Shown here piece by piece: positions 21,899 to 30,682 of a stretch of DNA of 31,438 nt. A model generated the notes under the pieces. It saw only the letters and a list, made by a program, of their open reading frames with translations. It was not told the DNA's origin and made no database searches. The translations under genes were made by a program, and so were the position numbers. The stretch comes from a virus: the IMG/VR virus record IMGVR_UViG_3300046724_000277, positions 1 to 31,438 of that record; one strand, 5' to 3'. Numbering within the stretch: the stretch's first letter is position 1; the number at the start of each line of letters is the position of its first letter.

Positions 21899-22882
21899 TC
21901 ACGCCGGAACGGTCGGCGCGCGCGTAATCACTACGCATGAATCGACGGTCGGCACTGCGCCGGTCGTCGTGACCAATCCTTGCAACGTCACCGCAAGCAC
22001 GACGTCGGTATTCGTGCCGCCCGCGACTTGCTGCGCGGTCGCAACGCGAATGCGCGGAAAGTCAAAGCTATAGGTATTGCCGAGCGAATCCGCCGCCGAG
22101 AATGCAAACTCGATTTCTTGACTGAGCAAAAATGCATCCATCAATTGCTTGGTCGCGTCTTGAATATAAATTTGCGCGGTCACTTCGCATTCAAACCGGC
22201 CGAGCACGACTTCGGCCGCGCCGACGGTGCCGAGACATTCAATTGCGCGGGCGTTGTTTTTGAAATTGGTCGTGAGCGCCGACAAGCACCAACCGTTGTA
22301 CGGCGTGCCCTCGATGGTGACCGTGATCGGAAAGACATCCGAACCAATCATCACGGGCTTTGTGCCGGGGTCGGCATACACCGAGCCGACAATCTCGGTG
22401 TCGTTGCGCGTGTAGGTACTGCCGAGAATCGTGACGCTTCCCGTGTTCGGACCGCCCGGCGTGAATGTCAATGTCATCGCATCGACGGCCGCCTCAACGA
22501 TGCGGTGAAAATCGTATATAGGCGCGGCCGCATCGACGGTGAAACGCTTTTCGATGGTGTACGTTTTGAGAATCGGCCCGACTTCCAATCGGTCGGGCAA
22601 TGTCGCATCCCAATCGTTGCCGAGCACGGCCGACAACATTTCCTCGAACCAATCATTGCGCGACATTTCAAAACTCACATCGCCGCCCGATGAACCGCCC
22701 GCCACGATGACGTCGGTCACTTGTCGATTGGGGTTGAGTTCATTCGATAGCGTTGTAGTCGGGTTGTAATTCAAACCCTCGCTTGTAATCCGCGCCACTA
22801 GATAAGGCGGTGTCGCGGGCGTGACGCCGGGCGTCGTTTCACGAACGAACGCAAGGCGAAAGAGATCGGCTGAAACTGTCAT
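21899..22882 (-). CDS. phage tail tube protein (major tail protein)
   Basis: A 327-residue beta-rich protein of the size and position of siphophage tail tube proteins. The N-terminus (LFRLAFVRETTPGVTPATPP) and the segment NELNPNRQVTDVIVAGGSSG with DVSFEMSRNDWFEEML match the usual tail tube pattern. The C-terminus appears to hold an additional Ig-like or beta part (VVLAVTLQGLVTTTGAVPTV). It forms the tube through which DNA passes. GAGGGTG before the ATG supports the start. It follows the tail completion protein and precedes the chaperones. Confidence 0.86.
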   Translation of the reverse strand: MTVSADLFRLAFVRETTPGVTPATPPYLVARITSEGLNYNPTTTLSNELNPNRQVTDVIVAGGSSGGDVSFEMSRNDWFEEMLSAVLGNDWDATLPDRLEVGPILKTYTIEKRFTVDAAAPIYDFHRIVEAAVDAMTLTFTPGGPNTGSVTILGSTYTRNDTEIVGSVYADPGTKPVMIGSDVFPITVTIEGTPYNGWCLSALTTNFKNNARAIECLGTVGAAEVVLGRFECEVTAQIYIQDATKQLMDAFLLSQEIEFAFSAADSLGNTYSFDFPRIRVATAQQVAGGTNTDVVLAVTLQGLVTTTGAVPTVDSCVVITRAPTVPA

Positions 22883-22903
22883 GGCTGCACCCTCGTTCGT
22901 TGC

Positions 22904-23344
22904 TTACACAATCGGCGACTCATTCACTAATCGGTCGAACTGATATCGCACGCTAACCAACACACCAAAAAACGCCCCGCGAAAATCTCCGCTATCCATC
23001 TCAATTGGCGGGGCACAATCGAGCACGCGAAGTTGACCCGATGCATCGGCCCAATTCGTAAACGCATCGCGAACCGCGTCGGCCGCTTGCGTTGCCGCTG
23101 CATCCGTTGTTTGTTGCTCGGAAAAAATTTGAATCGCGACGCTTCCTTGCTCGCGCATCAAGGTCGGCACACCGAGCGACGCACGCGCGTCATCGCCGAC
23201 AATGAATTCAAGCGTGAACCAGCGATGCGGCAACGCCTTTGCCAGCGCCGCAAAATTGATCGACTCGACAAAATCAAAGCCGAGCGGTTCAAGCACGGCG
23301 CGGGCCGCTGTTCTAAATTCTGCGCGGACGGTTGAATGGCTCAT
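22904..23344 (-). CDS. tail terminator-like protein
   Basis: A 146-residue protein located between the head-tail joining protein and the tail tube. Its order, size and beta/alpha makeup (WFTLEFIVGDD, VAIQIFSE, GVLVSVRYQFDRL) fit a tail terminator (gpU-like). The start MSHSTV at 23344 overlaps the previous stop by ATGA, and GGGGTG lies upstream; a longer start at 23359 is possible. Function is inferred from synteny. Confidence 0.72.
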   Translation of the reverse strand: MSHSTVRAEFRTAARAVLEPLGFDFVESINFAALAKALPHRWFTLEFIVGDDARASLGVPTLMREQGSVAIQIFSEQQTTDAAATQAADAVRDAFTNWADASGQLRVLDCAPPIEMDSGDFRGAFFGVLVSVRYQFDRLVNESPIV

Positions 23345-23676
23345 CCTTGCACCCCGCATTTGTACGCAATCAAATGACCCGAGCCGCGCACCTCGCGCAC
23401 TTGCATGACGCCGCGACGGCCGTCATCGACTATCACGCTATCGCCTTTGACGGGCGCACCGCTTGCAAAGTCGCGCGCATCGAATGTGACCTCAAGCGCG
23501 TATTGCTCAATCGCGTTCGCGAGTTCAATCGCGGTGAGATAGCGCACGCGCGCTTTCAACGTGCGCGCGTCGCCGACAATCGCGGCCGCCGAATAGGTGA
23601 CCGGTTGCCCCATCGTTTGAATCGCGTTTTGTAAGTCGAGCACGTCTTTTTGTGTGACCGCGAAAGGGGATTGCAT
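23341..23676 (-). CDS. head-tail joining protein
   Basis: A 111-residue protein between the head-tail connector and the tail terminator. Its size, beta-rich end (DDGRRGVMQVREVRGSGHLIAYKC) and position are consistent with stopper or joining proteins such as HK97 gp7/SPP1 gp16 types. It starts a single base after the connector stop. The exact class (stopper or neck) cannot be decided from this sequence alone. Confidence 0.7.
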   Translation of the reverse strand: MQSPFAVTQKDVLDLQNAIQTMGQPVTYSAAAIVGDARTLKARVRYLTAIELANAIEQYALEVTFDARDFASGAPVKGDSVIVDDGRRGVMQVREVRGSGHLIAYKCGVQG

Positions 23677-23677
23677 G

Positions 23678-24325
23678 TCATACCCCCATCAAGACGCGCG
23701 AGCGATACGGTTCAAGCATCGCCGCGACACTGGTTAGCTCGGGCGGCACGGCCTGCCCGGCGAATCCCTCGCCCGCGTAGGATTGCGAATCGCGCGTGAT
23801 GGTGAGCCCATCGACCGACACCGACCGATTGTTGCCGGGCGCGTTCACGACCTCGGATAAATTGCCGGTGCCGCCCGTCGCATTCCATCGAATATAAAAT
23901 GCGCGCATGATCGCCTCGACAAGATCGGCGGGCCATGCGTCGGCCGCGTACCCGCCAACGTAATCAACCGTCACGGGCACATCGAGTTCGCCGCAACATG
24001 CGCGGCGCACGTTGCACCCACCGACGCGCCATTTCAAAATCCCCGGCGACTTATACAAACGCCACCCGCTAATAACGGCCGCATCTTGCATGACGCTATT
24101 CACTTGCGACACGGGAAAGCGATACAAGAGCAACGAGGGATTCGCATTCTCGGGCGGTTCGATGTCCTCAATCATCGGCGCGCTTTGCACGCCGCGCCCG
24201 AGATAGCTTTCGATGAGCGCTATCGTTGCATCGAGCATCGATTGAATTGCAGCATCTTTGCTCGTGTCGGTCGGCTCGATGCCGAGCGCGACTTTGATTT
24301 GATCGACGGTCGGAAGGCTAGCCAT
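23678..24325 (-). CDS. head-tail connector protein (gp6-like adaptor)
   Basis: A 215-residue protein. Its N-terminus (VDQIKVALGIEPTDTSKDAAIQSMLDATIALIESYLGR) matches the helical HK97 gp6-type connector: LK..L.i...D..d..i...i..A...ie.Y.gR. The protein is longer than the usual ~110 residues, with a beta-rich extension (LLLYRFPVSQVNSV, VTVDYVGGYAADAWPADLVEAI). It forms the ring below the portal. GGGAGGG precedes the ATG at 24325. The start overlaps the upstream stop by 8 bases. Confidence 0.86.
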   Translation of the reverse strand: MASLPTVDQIKVALGIEPTDTSKDAAIQSMLDATIALIESYLGRGVQSAPMIEDIEPPENANPSLLLYRFPVSQVNSVMQDAAVISGWRLYKSPGILKWRVGGCNVRRACCGELDVPVTVDYVGGYAADAWPADLVEAIMRAFYIRWNATGGTGNLSEVVNAPGNNRSVSVDGLTITRDSQSYAGEGFAGQAVPPELTSVAAMLEPYRSRVLMGV

Positions 24326-24869
24326 CGGTCGCCCTCCCGTTCGGTGCTTTCGCATCCTTCCCGCATTTGACGGCGAGCGTCCAAAATTGCGCCCCGTCAT
24401 CGGTGCCCGGCGCCGCACCGACAACGGCGCCGCGCGCAATCCAAAGCGAGCCGCGATTGGTCACCGCATCATTTTGAAAATACTTTCGCTCGCTCTCATA
24501 GGTGCCGTGATATTGAAACGGGCGAAAGCCGAGCGCGACGCGAACGCCGTCGGGTTCATTCGCCAAAAACAAAAAACCCTCGGCGTTTGTCTCGATGCGC
24601 AATCCCTTGACGACTTTTTGCATCTCCGTGCGCGCCATTTTTACAAATGAATCCATCGTGCGCGCGCGTTCCTCCTCGTACTCGGCGCGCACCATATAAC
24701 CCGCGACGGCCTCGTTGACCTTTTCGACGGCGGTCGCGAGCGTGCCGATGTGTTCCAACATCGGCGCAGTCGCCGACGAAACCGATTTGCTCACGTGAGC
24801 GGGCAACGCTTTCACCAGCGCACGCAACACAATGTCGAGCACTAATTTTCCCAATGCGTCGGCGGTCAT
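24318..24869 (-). CDS. phage protein with carbohydrate-binding-like C-terminal domain
   Basis: A 183-residue protein. The N-terminal 90 residues form an amphipathic, charged helix (AEYEEERARTMDSFVKMART) that can form a coiled coil. Residues about 118-172 read YHGTYESERKYFQNDAVTNR, GSLWIARGAVVGAAPGTDDG and QFWTLAVKCGKDAK, the pattern of small CBM5/12-like beta domains found in virion proteins. In other phages this domain is followed by collagen-like repeats; here it ends soon after. It may be a head or neck decoration that binds cell-surface sugar (inference). It overlaps portal and connector genes. Confidence 0.76.
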   Translation of the reverse strand: MTADALGKLVLDIVLRALVKALPAHVSKSVSSATAPMLEHIGTLATAVEKVNEAVAGYMVRAEYEEERARTMDSFVKMARTEMQKVVKGLRIETNAEGFLFLANEPDGVRVALGFRPFQYHGTYESERKYFQNDAVTNRGSLWIARGAVVGAAPGTDDGAQFWTLAVKCGKDAKAPNGRATDG

Positions 24870-26359
24870 GCGGCGGCCCTCGGTTGCAATTGCTCATCGG
24901 CCATCGGTTGCCATTCGCGCGTGAGGCGCGCGGATTTTTCCGCATCCGTTTCGGTTTGCACGCCGGGCTCGGGTTCATCCTCGGGCGGTTCATCCTCGGG
25001 CGGCGCATCGGGATCGGGCGGCGGCGCGGTGTCTCTCATCGTCATTCCCTTGTCGAGTTGCTCGCCGACACGCGACAGCGGGATGTATTGCATTTGCACT
25101 AGCGGTTCGTCGCCGCCCTCTTTCGGTGGCAACTGTTCGCGCTTGCGCGCTTCATTAATCGTCATCACGCCCGAGGAGATCGCCTCTTTATACGCGGCCA
25201 TGCGCACGTCGAGTTCCATTCGTAAGAGCGTGTCGAGATCGAATTCACAGTACACCGAGCCGCTTAATTCAAACGCCGCCTCAATGCGTGCCTCGATTGA
25301 CTCAAGGTGATATTGCAACGTCTGCGCGTAATAGTTGCGGGCGAGTTGCTCCGAATTTTTGTATGAAATTTTCGATGCATCGCTAATCATGTACATCGGC
25401 ACGCGGAAACATCGCGCGACATCCTCGACGCTCCATCGCAATTGTTCGATGAGTTGCGCGTCGGCCGCATTAATCGACAAGGGTTCCCATTTCAACCCGC
25501 CGCTCAATACGGCCGTGCGACCGAGCGAGCCCGCCTTAAAATTTTGTTCCCATATGGTTTGAATGCGCGTTTGCTGGTCGGGGCTGATTTTGTCCGGTGT
25601 CGTGAGCACGCCCGACGCGCGGCTCATGTTGGAAAAAAACGCGAGCGAATTTTGTTGAATCACTTGCCCGGTCTGCGCCGAATGCGCGGCGGCCAGAAGC
25701 GGCGACACGCCGATGAGGGGATGCGTGAGGCAAAGCAAGCGATGATGCAAGATGTCGCGCGCGGGAAAATATTCCGTGCGCAACGCATCGACGATTTGAG
25801 TTTGCGTTGTGTGATACCACACCGACCCATCGGGCGCGAGCATCGGCCGACACAAGCGCGGGTCGAGCAAATGCATTTCCGCAATCACATTGCGCAAGTC
25901 GCGCACAAGCAATGCATACGTGTTGCCGGTGAATAACGCCGAGGTCATAAATTGACCCCAAAAATCGACGTGCGTTTGATAACTGTTCGGCCGCCATAAG
26001 ACGCGCGCGGCCGGATGCGCGTCGTGCAATTCGGATGAGCCGTCGGCGTTTTGCTTGCGAATTTTCGGCGGCAATTTTGCGATGTCGCCCGATATCGTCG
26101 TGACGCATGCATACACGGCGGAAAAAATTCCGCCCGGCCCGAGGCATTCTTGGTTGCGTTGCCATGCGCCGGAAAATGGCTCGTGCACATAGCCATGTGA
26201 AAGCGACGGCAACTGATTGCCGAGCCCGCCGCCGCCGACGATGCTCGACAATCCGCCCGGCGTTGCGCGCGTCAAGTCGCCGGATGGCCCCGCCCCGTCG
26301 GGAACCATCCAGCGGGCAACGCGCTCACGTACTCGTGAAAGCACGCTCACTTTTTTCAT
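24866..26359 (-). CDS. portal protein, HK97 family
   Basis: A 497-residue portal protein. Matching segments include VYACVTTISGDIAKLPPKI, MTSALFTGNTYALLVRD, the LIGVSPLLAAAHS stem region, SLAFFSNMSRASGVLTTPDK, ARCFRVPMYMISDASKISYK and SEQLARNYYAQTLQYHLESI with the C-terminal crown. The last 60 residues are Pro/Asp/Glu-rich (PPPDPDAPPEDEPPEDEPEP), variable and probably flexible. It forms the dodecameric DNA entry ring. Unusually it follows the capsid gene instead of preceding the protease. The start overlaps the capsid stop by ATGA. Confidence 0.93.
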   Translation of the reverse strand: MKKVSVLSRVRERVARWMVPDGAGPSGDLTRATPGGLSSIVGGGGLGNQLPSLSHGYVHEPFSGAWQRNQECLGPGGIFSAVYACVTTISGDIAKLPPKIRKQNADGSSELHDAHPAARVLWRPNSYQTHVDFWGQFMTSALFTGNTYALLVRDLRNVIAEMHLLDPRLCRPMLAPDGSVWYHTTQTQIVDALRTEYFPARDILHHRLLCLTHPLIGVSPLLAAAHSAQTGQVIQQNSLAFFSNMSRASGVLTTPDKISPDQQTRIQTIWEQNFKAGSLGRTAVLSGGLKWEPLSINAADAQLIEQLRWSVEDVARCFRVPMYMISDASKISYKNSEQLARNYYAQTLQYHLESIEARIEAAFELSGSVYCEFDLDTLLRMELDVRMAAYKEAISSGVMTINEARKREQLPPKEGGDEPLVQMQYIPLSRVGEQLDKGMTMRDTAPPPDPDAPPEDEPPEDEPEPGVQTETDAEKSARLTREWQPMADEQLQPRAAA

Positions 26360-27759
26360 TCCTTCGACTTAAGCGGCGTTCGACTCTGAGCGCTTGCGCC
26401 TAACACGACGGGCGGAACGGGCGGCCAAACGGTGTACCCGATGCCACCCATCGACACCACGGCCGTATCGTTTGCCCGTGCCCAATAGGTGAACTGTTCG
26501 CCGCGCAACCCTATCAAGTTGTTTTGCCACAAACTCACCATCGACACGGCCGGATCAACCGGCGCGCTATCCATTTGCAACGACGCCTCACGCGACACAT
26601 CGATTGAAATTGTGGGATCTTCCGCAAGCAGAATGCGCGGTTGATCGACAAGAATAATTTCGTCGGCCGGTTGCGTCGATGAATCGATGACCGGATAGCC
26701 GAACAAAGTTCGATTGCCGTTAATCGTCGGAAATTGCGCGCCCGAGCCAATCGCGTTTTGTAACCCGCCGAGCCATGTCGCCGTCATCGGGTTCATTATC
26801 CACGCGGGCGCGTCGCCACCCTCGCCACCGTTTAACAACATGACGGCGTGAGTGAGATCGGCTTGCACGTCGGCCGGTGTGTTGCCGCTACTGGGAAACA
26901 CTTGACCGCCCGGCAGTCCCGCCAGAATGCCGCCCGGTGAGACACCCGCGACCGGCGGATTGTCGCTCACGAACTCGATATTTTTTTGTTTCACAATCGA
27001 GTTGATTAGCCCATCGCGCAAAAGCAATTCGGAATTCGGGTCGCTACTGCGCGCGAGTTCCTCGGATTGCACGACAATCAACGCGAGCTTGGTCATCGGG
27101 ATCGATACGAGATCGTATGCACCTTTCCCGACGGGCTTCGGCTTGCCTTGTCCTACCCATCCCGCCGTCCCGATTGGCGCGGTCTCGCGTGCGATCTTGA
27201 CGTTAAACGGCACTTTGCGAAGGTTCAAGCGGCCGACAATCGTTTGCGGGCGAATGAGTTCGATGATTTCACCGCTCAAGGTTTGTTGTGCGGCGAGCGC
27301 CCCGGCCCATGCGGGATCAGTCGTGAACGCGGGCGCGACGGCGGCGCGAACATGCAGACCCAGCATTTGCGAACGCAATGCCAACTCGACCTCGGGCGTG
27401 TCGCGGAACATCGAGCGCGACAGTTCGGCCGCTTGCATCAAATTGCCTTGCGACAACATGATGGCCCGCACGCATCGCGTGAACCCGATGCCGGGCGGCG
27501 TCGCACGATTGCCACCGGTCACGCGAATGTCGCTCACGATTGGCGTCGCTTGACGGGCAATGATTGACTCCATTTCGCGCAGTCGCTCGGCTTGTGCATC
27601 GATGGCTTTCACTTCCGTTGTCAGTTCATCGAATGCGGTTGACTCCTCGGCGGTGAATACGCGCGCGTCTTTTTCGACTCGCGTGCGCAACTCCTCCAAC
27701 GCTTCACACTTAACGCCGCGCCTTTTGAGTAGCTCGGCGATTTGGTCGGAAATTTTCAT
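26356..27759 (-). CDS. major capsid protein, HK97 family
   Basis: A 467-residue HK97-fold capsid protein. The N-terminal delta region (about residues 1-110) is a coiled coil (EELRTRVEKDARVFTAEEST) that acts as a scaffold and is cut by the protease. The body includes TIVGRLNLRKVPFNVKIARE, YDLVSIPMTKLALIVVQSEE and LFGYPVIDSSTQPADEIILV. The start MKISDQ at 27759 follows GGAGTGACTGCA; a longer frame to 27969 overlaps the protease gene and is rejected. The exact cleavage site cannot be read. It forms the icosahedral head with the protease upstream. Confidence 0.94.
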   Translation of the reverse strand: MKISDQIAELLKRRGVKCEALEELRTRVEKDARVFTAEESTAFDELTTEVKAIDAQAERLREMESIIARQATPIVSDIRVTGGNRATPPGIGFTRCVRAIMLSQGNLMQAAELSRSMFRDTPEVELALRSQMLGLHVRAAVAPAFTTDPAWAGALAAQQTLSGEIIELIRPQTIVGRLNLRKVPFNVKIARETAPIGTAGWVGQGKPKPVGKGAYDLVSIPMTKLALIVVQSEELARSSDPNSELLLRDGLINSIVKQKNIEFVSDNPPVAGVSPGGILAGLPGGQVFPSSGNTPADVQADLTHAVMLLNGGEGGDAPAWIMNPMTATWLGGLQNAIGSGAQFPTINGNRTLFGYPVIDSSTQPADEIILVDQPRILLAEDPTISIDVSREASLQMDSAPVDPAVSMVSLWQNNLIGLRGEQFTYWARANDTAVVSMGGIGYTVWPPVPPVVLGASAQSRTPLKSKE

Positions 27760-27791
27760 TGCAGTCACTCCAAAAAATTGTCGAGTGATGC

Positions 27792-28427
27792 CTAACGCGG
27801 CCCGTAAATTTTTGCTTTGCGCACCCGTGCGCCGACTATCTCCAAAAAAATCTTGCGTTGTTGCTGTTCGATAAGCGCATCGGGAACAATCGCACGATTG
27901 ATAAACGCGGAAGGAACGCCGAGCGAGCGCGCGACCGCCAATGCGTGCGCATTCGCTCCGACGTTGCACAACGAGAGTTCAAGCAATTCGGGGTTGTTGT
28001 ATTTATATCCCCCGGTCCATTCATCCTCTTTGTTGCGAATCAATTCGACATCGGTCGGCGCGACCGTGAATCCAACTGACACCGCACGCAAGACGCGCGC
28101 CTTGACCATGCGAAACAATTGATCGGAAAACGGATTCACGCCCTCATCGGTGAAATTCGCCGTGACCATGAGCCGTTTATTCTCAACGCCAATCGGTTGC
28201 ACCGTGCCGATTGCGGGCAAACTTTGGTCATGGTTCCAAAGGAACACCGGATTTTTTTTGAACGGCGAAAGGTTCCACGTGGATTTTACGATGTCGCCAT
28301 AGCGGTCAATGCTTTCATCGCTCGCGAGAAAATTAATGCTCCGCGATTCGTCATCGATTGAATTCTCATCGATTGACGCTTGCAGAAAGAGCGGCCCCGT
28401 CGGGACTTGTGATCGGTCGATGCGCAT
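27792..28427 (-). CDS. prohead protease, HK97 family
   Basis: A 211-residue serine protease of the HK97 gp4 type. Motifs: INFLASDESIDRYGDIV (residues 31-47), VFLWNHDQ with catalytic His66, and RAVSVGF with catalytic Ser117. The later segment ELLELSLCNVGANAHALAVA is also typical. It trims the capsid delta domain during maturation. The start MRIDRS at 28427 follows GAGG; no earlier ATG or GTG is in frame. It is separated from the terminase by a 278-base gap, the widest in the structural block, and from the capsid gene by 32 bases. Confidence 0.92.
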   Translation of the reverse strand: MRIDRSQVPTGPLFLQASIDENSIDDESRSINFLASDESIDRYGDIVKSTWNLSPFKKNPVFLWNHDQSLPAIGTVQPIGVENKRLMVTANFTDEGVNPFSDQLFRMVKARVLRAVSVGFTVAPTDVELIRNKEDEWTGGYKYNNPELLELSLCNVGANAHALAVARSLGVPSAFINRAIVPDALIEQQQRKIFLEIVGARVRKAKIYGPR

Positions 28428-28705
28428 AGAGTGAACCTCTTGCGCGGGACCGGATGAACCGTCGCCCGCAAAAATACTTTGCGAACTATTTCGGCTTTTG
28501 CGGTCGTGTCGGTTGCGGCTTGGGCGTCGATTGCCTGGTTTTACTCGATGGTCTATGTCGCACTGTTTCCACTGTCGCCGCTCCGAGGAAAGTGTGCGCG
28601 AGACCGGATGAACCGTCGCCCGCGAATCATCGTCGCGCGGGAATATATGCCCGCTTTTTCGCGCCGTCTAGATGTGCTCATTAAGTCGTCGCATGCGCTC
28701 ATTAA
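28428..28705. other. gap between large terminase and protease
   Basis: No well-supported gene. It holds the 29-bp direct repeat described separately. A tiny minus-strand frame, GTG 28572 to stop 28486 (28 residues, Lys/Pro/Arg rich, with CGGAG upstream), is possible but weak. On the plus strand a hydrophobic frame from TTG 28479 has no ribosome binding site. This is where a portal gene is found in most HK97-type phages. Confidence 0.5.
28441..28623. repeat. 29-bp direct repeat, two copies
   Basis: Copies at 28441-28469 and 28595-28623 share 28 of 29 bases, the difference being G/A at 28447/28601. Each contains GACCGG-ATGAA-CCG-TC, an imperfect hairpin. The offset is 154 bp, not a multiple of three. 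One copy lies 14 bases before the protease ATG. Confidence 0.8.
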
Positions 28706-30673
28706 TTACAGCAAACCGATATTCGCTTGCCCCTTGCCGTCGGCATCGAGCACGAGCCGCCGACCGAGCGCCATCAATAACGCCACGGTGCCGTCGATTT
28801 TTTGCAGTTTGTTATTGCGATCTTTCACCGGCCGCATGTCGCCGTTGCTATTGACCCAAGCCTCAGTGCAAGCAATACACCAATCGAGCACGGGGTTGCC
28901 GCCGTGATGCAAACGACCTTGACGCACGAGCGCCTCGACCTCTTTCATCGGCAACGTGAAATTCGCGAGCGTCGGTCGATACTCGATGCACGGTATGCCT
29001 TTTTCATCGAGCCTCGATGCAAGGTTGAGCGCTTGCCAAGGATCATACGTGACATCGAGAATCGAAAACGCCGCGCTCGCCGCTGTGATATCCGCCTCGA
29101 TGAGTTGTTGATCGATGGTCTCGCCGCGACAGGCTTTTATCCAACCCTCGCGCGCCCATCCCGAATAGCTCGCATTGTCCGAATCATCGATGGTCGATTG
29201 CGGCAAATAAAAATCTGCGAATACATAGTAATGCTCGACATCGTCAATCATGCGCCGGAATATTTTCACCACGGCGGCGAGATCGATTTTTGCGGCAAGG
29301 TCCATCCCTAGAATGCACTCCTCGTTTGTGAATTGATCCTCACGCAACGACGTGTCGGCGCATGCATTCCATCGAATCATTTCCATCCACACCACGCTCG
29401 CGCTAGTCCATATATTCAAATGCTTTTGCTTGAATGCGTTTTGCAGCGATGACACATTTTGTGCGCGCTCGGCGAGTGTTGCGATTACTTCCGGTTCGAC
29501 GCTAATTCCCCAATTCGGATTTGCCTTGCGCCAACTCTCAGGCGCTCGCCAGTCGTCGCCGTCGTCAATGGTGTAGATGATGCCGAAATAGCGTTCATCG
29601 GCAATCTCGCCGTCGAGCACTCGTTGCGTGTATTTCCATTGTTCGTACCCGATGCCCGATTGATTGCTCGCGGCGGTCGTGATAGCGAGAATCATCGCTT
29701 GCGCGCGTTTGCCGGTTGCCGTTATCAAGACGTCATGCACTTCGCGGGTTTTATGTTTCGCGAGTTCATCGAGCACGGCGAAGTGAACATTTTTTCCGTC
29801 GAGCGCATCGGCGTCACGCGATAGCGGCGTGAACATCGACGCGCTCGACTCTTGCGAGACAATGTTGCGCGATGTCGAAACACCGTATCGTTGTTGAAAT
29901 TCGCGGTCGCGCTTCACCATGTTTTGCGCCATCACGAACACGATGCGCGCTTGCTCGCGCGTCACGGCCGCCGCGTACACTTCCGCGCCGCCCTCGCCAT
30001 CGAGCGCGAGCATGTAAAGCGCGAGCGGTGCCGCGCCGGTTGACTTGCCATTGCCGCGCGGCACGGCGACAAAAATATATCGAAAGCGGCGGTTTGTCGT
30101 TTTCTTATCAATCCATCCGAGCGCCGAGGCATAGATGAACAATTGCCACGGTGCCAACTTCAAACGCTTTCCGGCTCTTGGTCCTTTAATCTCTCGAAAG
30201 AGTTGAATTGCGCGGAGCGCTCTTTCCGCGCGCGGAGCGCTAAATATAAACGGCCAGTCATTGCGCTCCATCGCGCACAAGTCGCGCTCGTGCCGTTCGC
30301 ACGCGAGCCGCACAAATTTGCATGCGTCAATGTGACCGTCGAGCACATCGCGCGCGTATTGAAACCCCTCGGCCACATTCGGAAAATCAATCGCAAGTTC
30401 GATGAGATCGCGGTCGCGAATCTCGCGCGGCGTTTCGACTTTCACACCCGCGCGCGCCAATGCATCGTCGATTTGCTTTTGAATGTCGGCCGCCTCGGTG
30501 CCGTCATCGAGATCGACGCCGCTCGATGCATCGGCGCGCGATTGGTTCGCGCGGCGCGCTTGTCGCTTGATGTTTTCCGCCTCGCGCCGGGCCCGCTCGT
30601 TTTCCCATTTGCGCGGCCGCCCGACCGGTGGCGGCGGCGGCGGCACAAACCCATCGAGCACAAATTGATCCAT
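28706..30673 (-). CDS. terL: terminase large subunit
   Basis: A 655-residue packaging motor and nuclease of the Terminase_1/HK97-like class. The N-terminal 90 residues form an unusual extension: a Pro run (VPPPPPPVG) followed by a basic helix (ERARREAENIKRQARR). The ATPase domain has Walker A VPRGNGKST (about residues 204-212), Walker B VHFAVLDE (Asp302, Glu303) and motif III ILAITTAAS. The nuclease domain starts at LGMDLAAKIDLAA (Asp458) and ends with NPVLDWCIACTEAW and KIDGTVALLMAL. The start at 30673 is 9 bases after the small terminase stop. Confidence 0.93.
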   Translation of the reverse strand: MDQFVLDGFVPPPPPPVGRPRKWENERARREAENIKRQARRANQSRADASSGVDLDDGTEAADIQKQIDDALARAGVKVETPREIRDRDLIELAIDFPNVAEGFQYARDVLDGHIDACKFVRLACERHERDLCAMERNDWPFIFSAPRAERALRAIQLFREIKGPRAGKRLKLAPWQLFIYASALGWIDKKTTNRRFRYIFVAVPRGNGKSTGAAPLALYMLALDGEGGAEVYAAAVTREQARIVFVMAQNMVKRDREFQQRYGVSTSRNIVSQESSASMFTPLSRDADALDGKNVHFAVLDELAKHKTREVHDVLITATGKRAQAMILAITTAASNQSGIGYEQWKYTQRVLDGEIADERYFGIIYTIDDGDDWRAPESWRKANPNWGISVEPEVIATLAERAQNVSSLQNAFKQKHLNIWTSASVVWMEMIRWNACADTSLREDQFTNEECILGMDLAAKIDLAAVVKIFRRMIDDVEHYYVFADFYLPQSTIDDSDNASYSGWAREGWIKACRGETIDQQLIEADITAASAAFSILDVTYDPWQALNLASRLDEKGIPCIEYRPTLANFTLPMKEVEALVRQGRLHHGGNPVLDWCIACTEAWVNSNGDMRPVKDRNNKLQKIDGTVALLMALGRRLVLDADGKGQANIGLL

Positions 30674-30682
30674 CGCGGCGAC

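Noticed and set aside
26356-27969. Longer 537-residue capsid start at 27969
   Set aside because: The extra part overlaps the protease gene, is Arg/Cys-rich, and lacks the helical delta-domain pattern; MKISDQ at 27759 has a strong ribosome binding site.
28454-28907. Plus-strand frames in and after the terminase-protease gap, one with a hydrophobic stretch
   Set aside because: The 28479 frame starts with TTG and has no ribosome binding site. The frames run into the terminase gene on the other strand. No plus-strand promoter is visible. Kept only as a note in the gap entry.
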